DNA of 6,929 bases from UBA1715 sp964346725 (GTDB lineage Bacteria; Bacteroidota; Bacteroidia; Bacteroidales; UBA1715): the NCBI GenBank assembly GCA_964346725.1, contig CAYFVM010000046.1, forward strand, positions 1-6,929, given 5' to 3'. The notes under the pieces were generated by a model. The model worked only from the letters and a program-made list of their open reading frames with translations. It did no database searches and was not told the DNA's origin. The position numbers and the translations under genes were made by a program. Positions within the stretch are counted from its first letter, which is position 1, and each line of letters opens with the position of its first letter. Below are positions 1-6,004 of the stretch, one piece after another.

Positions 1-644
1 GTTTTTGAAATTCGTTCTTCACCTGCAAATTCTACAATTGAAGCTAATTCCTTTTTATCGTTGTACGCATATTCAAAACGAGCTTCATACGATTTTTTAT
101 AGGTTTTTACGATTGGTTCTGAATTCTGAGTATCACCGGTAGGAATTACTTCGGAAAATCCAATACGATTTTCTTCGTACACTAAGCCATCTTTGAACGT
201 ATAATCCCACACAAACAACGTATCATTATACGGATTCAAAATGACTCCTTTTGTCCTATTTCCATCGGAATCATAGGTGTATTGTACTTTTTTACGTATT
301 GTTCCTTCATTATTAAATTCACGAATTTCAACTGGATAATGTTTTTCGTATTTGTATGTACGACGCAAATCAACAGAGTCGCCAATAAAAGATTTAAGTT
401 CTTTAATGTATTTACCATCGTATTTATACTCAAATATTCTTCCGGGAATTTGTTCATGCACAAGCATTCCATCCTTATTAAACTGTATCACTACATTTTT
501 ATCTGGATTTTCATTATTCTTGTACGTTACCTCACGAACCTTGCCTTGTACTTCATACACCTTGTAATCTGTTTCAAAATCAGCACTATTAGAACAAGAA
601 AACAGCAGTGCAACAGATGCTAAAAAGAAAATATATCGTTTCAT
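1..644 (-). CDS. Lipoprotein with YD-like repeats, C-terminal part beyond the left edge
   Basis: An open frame of 214 codons runs leftward from ATG at 644-642 to the window edge with no stop, so the end of the protein is missing. Residues 1-17 form a lipoprotein signal: basic MKR, a hydrophobic stretch, and lipobox L14-F15-S16-C17, so the mature protein should be anchored to a membrane by Cys17 and face the periplasm or cell surface. The mature part is hydrophilic, mostly predicted beta, and repeats aromatic-rich units of the form Y-x-Y-D/E/N: Y73-K-Y-D, Y97-K-Y-E, Y122-T-Y-D-S-D-G-N and Y192-A-Y-N-D. These resemble single RHS/YD repeats, a pattern common in Bacteroidota secreted proteins. 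No catalytic motif is visible and the function is unknown. The start is supported by the lipobox and by a TAnnTTTG promoter 17 nt upstream. In sampled rows it is more AT-rich (about 32% GC) than the genes to its right. Confidence 0.85.
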   Translation of the reverse strand, partial: MKRYIFFLASVALLFSCSNSADFETDYKVYEVQGKVREVTYKNNENPDKNVVIQFNKDGMLVHEQIPGRIFEYKYDGKYIKELKSFIGDSVDLRRTYKYEKHYPVEIREFNNEGTIRKKVQYTYDSDGNRTKGVILNPYNDTLFVWDYTFKDGLVYEENRIGFSEVIPTGDTQNSEPIVKTYKKSYEARFEYAYNDKKELASIVEFAGEERISK

Positions 645-660
645 ATCGTTGAAATTTGGA

Positions 661-668
661 CAAAAATA
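661..668 (-). promoter_or_regulatory. -7 promoter element (TATTTTTG) of the minus-strand lipoprotein gene
   Basis: On the minus strand the bases read TATTTTTG, an exact match to the Bacteroidota -7 consensus TAnnTTTG. Sixteen bases separate it from the ATG at 644, so transcription probably starts within about 10 nt of the start codon. No convincing -33 TTTG is seen at the usual distance; the site would fall near 688-691, which reads TTAA. Confidence 0.55.
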
Positions 669-692
669 CACCTTTGGTCTCAATTTATTAAG

Positions 693-700
693 TAGCTTTG
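693..700 (+). promoter_or_regulatory. -7 promoter element (TAGCTTTG) of the TauE/SafE gene
   Basis: TAGCTTTG matches TAnnTTTG exactly and lies 11 nt before the ATG at 712. A TTTG at 673-676 could be the -33 element, although the 16-nt gap is slightly short. The position supports translation starting at 712, because the longer open frame from TTG at 649 would begin upstream of the promoter. The site faces the divergent promoter at 661-668. Confidence 0.6.
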
Positions 701-711
701 CTAAAAATTAT

Positions 712-1452
712 ATGGAAGAATTCACTTTAGGCACTATTATCATCATCTGCTTGAGTGTGCTATTTACCGGAATTGCAAAAGCTGGAATTCCAGGAGCAAG
801 TAGCGTAATTGTCCCTATTCTCGCTATTTGTATGGGTGGGAAAATATCAGTAGGATTTATTCTCCTCGTTTCTTTCGTTGCTTCATTTACATCGGCGATA
901 AAAAATCGAACTGACATAAATTGGAAGGCTCTTCTCAAAGTATTACCGTGGGCACTGATAGGAATATGCGTGGGTGCATGGGTAGGCGATATATCCAACG
1001 AACGAATGTTTTTCTTTTTGCTTTCAATAGTTATTTTGGTTGGATGCGCTATCACTATTATTCAGCACATAAAGCACTCTGCTTTCCGCGATCCGTATGG
1101 AATTAGTGTAGTAGTAATTGGTCTTGTTGCCGGTTTTTCTGCCATGATAGGAAACGCAACCGGTCCACTTATTTCCACGCTCTTTTTACTCCAACGCTTT
1201 CCTAAAAAACAATTTATACATACCTACGTGTGGTTCTGCCTTATTACCGACTTTATCAAAATTCCGTTTCACATTTTTCTTTGGGACTCAATCACAGTGG
1301 ATTTACTCTTACTCGGTCTTTACACACTGCCGATTATGGTTATTGGACTTTTTGTAGGTTTTTGGCTTACCAAAGTTCTTTCTGACCGTGTGTACCAAAA
1401 CACCATCATTACACTTTCGTGTATTACCGCAATATTTCTACTCATTTATTAG
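712..1452 (+). CDS. TauE/SafE (TSUP) family membrane permease
   Basis: This 246-residue, very hydrophobic protein has about eight to nine membrane segments and the internal two-fold arrangement typical of the TSUP family, formerly annotated as sulfite exporter TauE/SafE. The first half carries a glycine-rich loop, G20-I-A-K-A-G-I-P-G28, after helix 1. The second half repeats it as G141-F-S-A-M-I-G-N-A-T-G-P152, followed by a helix ending in T179-D-F-I-K-I-P. Family members move small anions or organosulfur compounds such as sulfite, sulfoacetate or related acids across the inner membrane; the substrate here cannot be read from sequence. Length is normal for the family. I chose ATG at 712: the frame stays open to a TTG at 649, but that would place coding sequence across the 693-700 promoter and add a non-homologous hydrophilic extension. 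The gene ends 55 bp before the symporter gene, which has its own promoter. Confidence 0.9.
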   Translation: MEEFTLGTIIIICLSVLFTGIAKAGIPGASSVIVPILAICMGGKISVGFILLVSFVASFTSAIKNRTDINWKALLKVLPWALIGICVGAWVGDISNERMFFFLLSIVILVGCAITIIQHIKHSAFRDPYGISVVVIGLVAGFSAMIGNATGPLISTLFLLQRFPKKQFIHTYVWFCLITDFIKIPFHIFLWDSITVDLLLLGLYTLPIMVIGLFVGFWLTKVLSDRVYQNTIITLSCITAIFLLIY

Positions 1453-1485
1453 TCAGAGTTTTGCGATAGAAATCAAATAAAACTA

Positions 1486-1493
1486 TACTTTTG
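1486..1493 (+). promoter_or_regulatory. -7 promoter element (TACTTTTG) of the symporter gene
   Basis: TACTTTTG matches TAnnTTTG exactly, 14 nt before the ATG at 1508. A TTTG at 1460-1463, 22 nt upstream, is a plausible -33 element. Together they make the best two-part promoter in the window and suggest that the symporter is transcribed independently of the TauE/SafE gene, with a leader of about 10 nt and no clear Shine-Dalgarno sequence. Confidence 0.65.
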
Positions 1494-1507
1494 CAAAAAG
1501 AGATACT

Positions 1508-3394
1508 ATGGTTTTACAAGGATTAGACATTGCCGTAATCTTCTTATACATTGCGGTTCTTGTATTTATTGGAATTTATTTCAAGAAACAAGCTCAAAAA
1601 GATAAATCATCATACTTATTAGGCGGCCGAAAAATGCCGTGGTATATGTTGGGACTTTCCGATGCATCGGGTATGTTCGATATTTCGGGAACCATGTGGT
1701 TGGTGACGTTGCTCTTTGTGTACGGACTCAAAAGTATTTGGATTCCATGGCTCTGGCCTACATTCAACCAGATCTTTCTTATGATGTTTTTGTCTGCATG
1801 GCTACGCAGATCTAACGTAACTACGGGTGCCGAGTGGATTGAAACCCGATTTGGCAAAGGACGTGGAAGTGTACTTTCGCATTGGATAGTGGTTTGCTTC
1901 GCATTGCTCATTGGACTTTCAATGTTATCGTACGGCTTTGTAGGCTTGGGTAAATTCCTTACGCTCTTTATTCCATGGGAATCGGTTTGTGCATTTCTTT
2001 CCATTTCACCCGACTGCATCCCTGCGATGTATGTACCGCACGTGTATGGAATTTTCTTCACCATATTTGCCACCTTCTACACCATTTTGGGAGGTATGAT
2101 AAGTATAGTGTGGGCCGATGTGGTACAATATGCCATGATGACCGTGGCTTCTATTGCCATTGGTATAATAGCAATGTATAATGTAAGCCCCGAAACTCTT
2201 GCAACACTCACACCTGAGGGGTGGAATTCACCATTTTTTGGTTCAATGCTTGACGTAGATTGGACGGGAAAATTGCACGAAGTAAATAGGAAAATTGCAG
2301 AAGACGGCTATTCACTCTTCAGTCTGTTCTTTGGATTCATGTTTATGAAAGGTATTTTGGTAAGTATTGCAGGACCCGCACCAACCTACGATATGCAAAA
2401 GATTCTTGCAAACAAATCCCCGCAAGATGCACTAAAAATGAGTGGTTCTGTGTCGGTAATCTTAAACCCTGTTCGCTACTTCATGGTTTCGGGCTTTGCC
2501 ATTCTTGCCATTGCGTTCTATGACGACCTCAATCTTTCGGTGAACGGCATGATTGACTTTGAACAAATTTTGCCAGCCGCGATGGTTAAATTCCTTCCTG
2601 CCGGTTTGCTCGGTTTGTTGCTTTCTGGACTTTTGGCCGCTTTTATCTCAACATTTGCGGGCACGCTCAACGCAGCACAAGCGTATGTTTCCAACGATAT
2701 TTATTTGAAACACATTAACCCCAACGCAACGTCTGACCAACAACGTCGCATAAACTATATAGTGGGAATATCGGCAGTAGTTTTTAGTACTATTTTGGGA
2801 TTTGTGATTAAAAACATAAATGAGATTCTGCAGATTGTGACTGGTGCATTCTATGCGAGCTATATGGCTTCGAACATACTCAAATGGTACTGGTGGCGAT
2901 TCAACGGCAACGGATACTTCTGGGGAATGTTTACCGGCATTCTTTCAGGTGTTGTAATTGGTTTGATACAACTGCTTGCGCCCGAAATCATTACTGACCA
3001 TTTTGCGTTTATTCCGGCGAATTTAATTGCCCTCTATACGTTCCCTATCACGTTGGCAATCTCTATCGTGGGCTGTTTGCTTGGTACATACCTAACCGAA
3101 CCAACCGATCGCGAAACACTTACCTCTTTCTATAGTACGGTACGTCCTTGGGGATTCTGGAAACCTATTTTACAATTAGTGCATAAAGACAATCCTCAAT
3201 TCCAAAAGAACACTCGTTTTTTGAAAGATATGGGTAATGTAGCAGTCGGTATTGTTACGCAAACCTCATTAGTTGCTTTGCCCATTTGTTTAGTGATTCG
3301 TAACTGGATGGGCTTTGGCATTGCGGTAGCAATCATAGCTATTGGTGCAACCATACTCAAATTTACGTGGTGGAACAAGCTTGATGAGATTTAG
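1508..3394 (+). CDS. Sodium:solute symporter (SSS/SLC5 family)
   Basis: This 628-residue integral membrane protein belongs to the Na+-coupled solute symporters, which have a LeuT-like fold. The N-terminal part shows the usual features: helix 1 at about 8-26, then Y36-L-L-G-G-R at the loop before the second helix, which is rich in small residues (S51-D-A-S-G). The strongest mark is helix 8, L363-P-A-G through D397-I-Y, containing S381-T382 where the Na2 sodium site of vSGLT has Ser364-Ser365. I therefore infer that sodium coupling is intact. A Y-D-M-Q motif lies at 294-297. After the core, a cytosolic segment with V545-R-P-W-G-F-W is followed by one or two more helices (about 577-619), so the protein is longer than PutP-type members near 500 residues. 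The substrate (sugar, amino acid, organic acid or other) cannot be assigned, since no catabolic or polysaccharide-utilisation genes adjoin it. ATG at 1508 fits the promoter at 1486. Confidence 0.93.
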   Translation: MVLQGLDIAVIFLYIAVLVFIGIYFKKQAQKDKSSYLLGGRKMPWYMLGLSDASGMFDISGTMWLVTLLFVYGLKSIWIPWLWPTFNQIFLMMFLSAWLRRSNVTTGAEWIETRFGKGRGSVLSHWIVVCFALLIGLSMLSYGFVGLGKFLTLFIPWESVCAFLSISPDCIPAMYVPHVYGIFFTIFATFYTILGGMISIVWADVVQYAMMTVASIAIGIIAMYNVSPETLATLTPEGWNSPFFGSMLDVDWTGKLHEVNRKIAEDGYSLFSLFFGFMFMKGILVSIAGPAPTYDMQKILANKSPQDALKMSGSVSVILNPVRYFMVSGFAILAIAFYDDLNLSVNGMIDFEQILPAAMVKFLPAGLLGLLLSGLLAAFISTFAGTLNAAQAYVSNDIYLKHINPNATSDQQRRINYIVGISAVVFSTILGFVIKNINEILQIVTGAFYASYMASNILKWYWWRFNGNGYFWGMFTGILSGVVIGLIQLLAPEIITDHFAFIPANLIALYTFPITLAISIVGCLLGTYLTEPTDRETLTSFYSTVRPWGFWKPILQLVHKDNPQFQKNTRFLKDMGNVAVGIVTQTSLVALPICLVIRNWMGFGIAVAIIAIGATILKFTWWNKLDEI

Positions 3395-3421
3395 TTATGG
3401 GTTATGAGTTATGAGTTATAA
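3394..3421 (+). repeat. Four tandem GTTATGA-like heptamers
   Basis: Four adjacent 7-base units read GTTATGG, GTTATGA, GTTATGA and GTTATAA. The first base of the array is the last base of the symporter stop codon. The outer copies each differ by one base from the central pair. The array is untranslated and has no inverted symmetry, so it does not look like a terminator. A simple origin is replication slippage; a role as a dispersed intergenic repeat cannot be judged from one window. Confidence 0.75.
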
Positions 3422-3490
3422 GTACCATTGCGGTTATGTCTTTGCTCTAATTTTTTCTCAAAAACAAAATCACGTTTTCAAGAAAATATC
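3422..3490. other. AT-rich spacer between symporter and MATE genes
   Basis: Together with the heptamer array this makes a 129-bp gap between the symporter stop and the MATE start. It contains T- and A-rich runs (near 3450-3470) but no convincing hairpin followed by a T tract, no small reading frame with coding character and no RNA gene that I can recognise. Confidence 0.5.
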
Positions 3491-3498
3491 TAATTTCG
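3491..3498 (+). promoter_or_regulatory. Probable -7 promoter element (TAATTTCG) of the MATE gene
   Basis: TAATTTCG matches TAnnTTTG except for C at the seventh position, and the following CA continues the GCA often seen after such elements. It is 25 nt before the ATG at 3524, a longer gap than at the other promoters here. No clear TTTG appears at -33. It may be a weak promoter, or the gene may depend partly on read-through from the symporter. Confidence 0.4.
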
Positions 3499-3523
3499 CA
3501 ACACTGAAAACTCACGTTGCAAA

Positions 3524-4888
3524 ATGATTAAGAACCTTACTAGAGGCAATCCTGCCAAGGTTATATTATTATTCTCGTTCCCCATAATATTGGGTAACAT
3601 ATTCCAACAAATATATAGTGTTGTTGACACTATTATTGTGGGAAAATTTGTGAATTATCAAGCCCTTGCTGGTGTAGGTATCACGAATGGAATGACGTTT
3701 CTTGTATTCGGTTTTGTTATTGGTATTACAAGTGGGTGTGGTATTCGTATATCGCAGTTTTTTGGTGCCGGCGACTATGCAAAAATGCGCCGTTCTATTG
3801 CCACATGCTATCTTATAAGTATCGCGCTCGCCATTTTCCTGACTATAGTTGCACTTGTGAGCATTGAACCCATGCTCCGCATGATAAATACGCCTGAAAA
3901 CATATATGAATATGCTTACGACTATATGTTTTTCACCTTCCTGGGACTGTTTTCTCAAATAGGATATAACCTTATTTCATCAATATTGCGTGCGCTTGGC
4001 GACAGCAAAACGCCGCTCTACTTCCTTATTTTTGCTTCGGCCTTAAACATCTTTTTGGATATTCTCTTTGTAAAAGATTTTGGTTGGGGTGTACCGGGTG
4101 CGGCTTGGGCTACCATTTTGTCACAATTTATTTCTGCCACACTCTGCTTTATGTATGTGCACCACCGCTATCCCGAGCTACGACTGGCAAAAACCGACTT
4201 CAAAACAAGTTGGACTTTTATATGGGAACATCTGCGCATAGGATTGCCCATGGCACTTCAATTCAGCATCACGGCTGCCGGTATCATCATATTCTTTGCG
4301 GCATTGAATAGCTTCCCTACTACATACATTGCAGGATTTACCTCTGCCAGCAAAATACAAAACCTAGGCATGCTGATTCCTATTTCGTTTGGTGTAGCCA
4401 TAGCAACATACGTTGGCCAAAACTATGGAGCCGGCAACATACTTCGTATGCGTCGAGGGGTGCTCTACACCATTATAATGACTCTCATTGTTTGCCTCGC
4501 AGTAAGTTTGCTTATGATTCTCTTTGCACACCCACTTACCTCACTCTTTCTCGATGGGAAAGCGACCGGTAACATTGAAGAAATTTTCTATGCATCATGC
4601 CACTACCTGTACATTTCGGCTGCATTCTTCCCGTTCTTATTCTTGATATTCGTATTCAGAAACGCACTGCAAGGTGTGGGCAAAACGTTTTGGCCACTTA
4701 TGGCAGGAGTGTTGGAATTGGTAATTCGTGCCGTAGCTTCATTTACCTTGCCCGGCATATTCGGGTACAACGGCATTGTGATGGTAGATGTATTGGCATG
4801 GGTTGGCGCCAGCATTTTGCTTTTTATTGCGTACATGGTGCAAATGCCCAAATTCGAACGCAATTTGTATACCCGAAATCTTGTATAA
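3524..4888 (+). CDS. MATE family efflux transporter
   Basis: The 454-residue protein has about 12 membrane segments in two homologous six-helix halves, the usual size for multidrug and toxic compound extrusion (MATE) exporters, which use a Na+ or H+ gradient to expel cationic or other organic molecules across the inner membrane. The first half shows G24-N-I-F-Q-Q-I-Y-S-V-V-D35-T near the start, with D35 where the family keeps an acidic residue in helix 1, and L155-R-A-L-G-D-S-K-T-P164 after helix 4. The second half shows L241-P-M-A-L-Q246, G298-Q-N-Y-G-A-G304, R379-N-A-L-Q-G-V-G-K-T388 as the counterpart of the first-half loop, and E398-L-V-I-R402. These motifs fit the NorM/DinF superfamily, most like the VmrA-type branch common in Firmicutes and Bacteroidota. 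Substrate is unknown. The gene looks complete; it starts at the first ATG after the probable promoter at 3491 and is followed by a short hairpin. Confidence 0.93.
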   Translation: MIKNLTRGNPAKVILLFSFPIILGNIFQQIYSVVDTIIVGKFVNYQALAGVGITNGMTFLVFGFVIGITSGCGIRISQFFGAGDYAKMRRSIATCYLISIALAIFLTIVALVSIEPMLRMINTPENIYEYAYDYMFFTFLGLFSQIGYNLISSILRALGDSKTPLYFLIFASALNIFLDILFVKDFGWGVPGAAWATILSQFISATLCFMYVHHRYPELRLAKTDFKTSWTFIWEHLRIGLPMALQFSITAAGIIIFFAALNSFPTTYIAGFTSASKIQNLGMLIPISFGVAIATYVGQNYGAGNILRMRRGVLYTIIMTLIVCLAVSLLMILFAHPLTSLFLDGKATGNIEEIFYASCHYLYISAAFFPFLFLIFVFRNALQGVGKTFWPLMAGVLELVIRAVASFTLPGIFGYNGIVMVDVLAWVGASILLFIAYMVQMPKFERNLYTRNLV

Positions 4889-4890
4889 CA

Positions 4891-4907
4891 TCCATCTTGC
4901 AGATGGA
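4891..4907 (+). terminator. Short perfect hairpin after the MATE gene, possible terminator
   Basis: TCCATCT at 4891-4897 and AGATGGA at 4901-4907 form a perfect 7-bp stem with a 3-base loop, starting two bases after the MATE stop codon. The stem has only three G-C pairs and no T tract follows directly; T-rich sequence begins about 12 bases later (near 4919-4930). It may protect the mRNA end or act as a weak terminator. Confidence 0.3.
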
Positions 4908-4983
4908 CAAACGAGAGCCTTTGTTGTTTTATAATTTTAGAACAACTCGCACGTTTCGTTTTTATGAATTACACTTTATTTAC

Positions 4984-4991
4984 TACATTTG
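4984..4991 (+). promoter_or_regulatory. -7 promoter element (TACATTTG) of the DUF4837-UbiA operon
   Basis: TACATTTG is an exact TAnnTTTG match, 17 nt before ATG 5009. It lies inside the longer open frame that begins at ATG 4964, so a transcript from this promoter could not include that earlier start. The upstream -33 region (about 4958-4963) is T-rich but not a perfect TTTG. The element probably drives both the lipoprotein and prenyltransferase genes. Confidence 0.6.
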
Positions 4992-5008
4992 TAGCAAACG
5001 AAATAAGT

Positions 5009-6001
5009 ATGAAAAGAATCCTTCTGTATATCGCAATTGTAGTAGCATTCACCTCATGTAAAGGTGGTATTGGTGGAAGTTCCATGACCGGCGAACCCGG
5101 TGATATGCTTGTGGTTATCAATGATGAGTACAAGAACACCGAAATGGGCGACAAGATTAAAGAAATTCTCAATGAAGAAGAAATTGGTCTGACGCAATCC
5201 GAGGCACCTTTTGCAATTACCGTGATAAGCAAAAATAATTTCTCAAGTACATTCCGTACATACCGCAACATACTCTTTCTTGAAGTTGATAAAAAATACT
5301 CAAAATCACAGATTCAGTACCGCAAAGACCTTTGGGCACAACACCAAGCATACGTTGCCGTGGGTGCAAACTCAATTGATGAACTCAAAAACGTAATTGA
5401 ATTCAAGCACAAAAAAATCATTGAATATTTTATTCAAGCCGAAATTGAACGCTATCAACAATTATATAAGTCTGCCAACAACCAGATTGTGCAGCAAGCA
5501 GTAAAAGAGAATCTTGACCTCAACATTTCGTGTCCTGTCGGTTTCAATGTGAACAAGATTGCCGACAACTTTATGTGGATTTCATTGGAAACGAATGAGC
5601 ACAGTCAAGGTCTTATCATATACACTCGTCCGTACAATGACACGGCTCAATTTAGCAAAACAGCGCTACTCAATTACCGCGATTCTATTGTAAAGAAACA
5701 TATACCCGGACCAAGCGAAGGCAGTTACATGACTACGGAATACGTTCTTCCGATTAACCGCGAAGTGGGGAAATATGTAAACGAAGACTACACGGTGGAA
5801 CTACGCGGGAAATGGCGTGTGGAGAACGATTTTATGGCAGGGCCGTTTACCAGCTACACGTTCTGCAACCCAGGCAAAAACACGCTTATCACCGTAGAAG
5901 GATATGTATATTATCCCAACAAAAAGAAGCGCAACTTTATGCGACAACTCCAGGCTATATGCCGTTCGGTGACGTTTGATAAACAGCCCGCTGCGGAATA
6001 A
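5009..6001 (+). CDS. DUF4837 family lipoprotein
   Basis: I place the start at ATG 5009, giving 330 residues that begin MKR, a hydrophobic stretch and lipobox F14-T15-S16-C17, so the mature protein is a membrane-anchored lipoprotein outside the cytoplasm. An in-frame ATG at 4964 would add 15 residues before the signal peptide and lies upstream of the TACATTTG promoter. From memory of the family, the body matches DUF4837, a Bacteroidota lipoprotein family of unknown function. The visible marks are P-G-D-M-L-V-V near residue 30-36, a central R-N-I-L-F segment (86-90), F188-M-W-I-S-L-E-T195, I232-P-G-P-S-E-G-S-Y-M-T-T-E-Y245, R266-G-K-W-x-V-E-N-D-F-M-A-G-P-F280, and E297-G-Y-V-Y-Y-P followed by K/R-rich residues and F-M-R-Q-L. 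A charged helical stretch lies around residues 120-165. No enzyme motif is recognised. The gene is three bases ahead of the prenyltransferase start, so the two are almost certainly co-transcribed. Confidence 0.85.
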   Translation: MKRILLYIAIVVAFTSCKGGIGGSSMTGEPGDMLVVINDEYKNTEMGDKIKEILNEEEIGLTQSEAPFAITVISKNNFSSTFRTYRNILFLEVDKKYSKSQIQYRKDLWAQHQAYVAVGANSIDELKNVIEFKHKKIIEYFIQAEIERYQQLYKSANNQIVQQAVKENLDLNISCPVGFNVNKIADNFMWISLETNEHSQGLIIYTRPYNDTAQFSKTALLNYRDSIVKKHIPGPSEGSYMTTEYVLPINREVGKYVNEDYTVELRGKWRVENDFMAGPFTSYTFCNPGKNTLITVEGYVYYPNKKKRNFMRQLQAICRSVTFDKQPAAE

Positions 6002-6004
6002 GCT

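Noticed and set aside
282..623. A 113-codon plus-strand frame opposite the left lipoprotein gene
   Set aside because: The minus-strand frame has a lipobox, a promoter and repeats; the plus-strand translation is a random-looking mix of Phe, Ile and Tyr expected from AT-rich antisense sequence.
1594..2073. A 159-codon minus-strand open frame inside the symporter gene
   Set aside because: It lies wholly antisense to a strongly conserved membrane protein, has no promoter or family signal, and its composition is what the reverse of a hydrophobic coding frame gives.
3498..3520. GCAAC/GTTGC inverted repeat just before the MATE start, considered as an operator or start-blocking hairpin
   Set aside because: The stem is only 5 bp with a 13-base loop, which is expected by chance in a region of this size.
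3569..3958. A 129-codon minus-strand open frame inside the MATE gene
   Set aside because: It is a shadow of the MATE frame, with no recognisable domain and no initiation signals.
712..4888. The three consecutive transporters as one new transport system
   Set aside because: They come from unrelated families, each has its own likely promoter, the gaps are 55 and 129 bp, and no binding protein, regulator or enzyme links them.
4923..4946. GTTGTT/AACAAC inverted repeat between the MATE and DUF4837 genes, considered as a terminator or operator
   Set aside because: The 6-bp AT-rich stem with a 12-base loop is unlikely to be stable and no T tract follows it directly.
4597..5061. A 154-codon plus-strand frame spanning the MATE end and DUF4837 start
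   Set aside because: It overlaps two well-supported genes in another frame, runs through the promoter at 4984 and has an unstructured, basic-rich translation.
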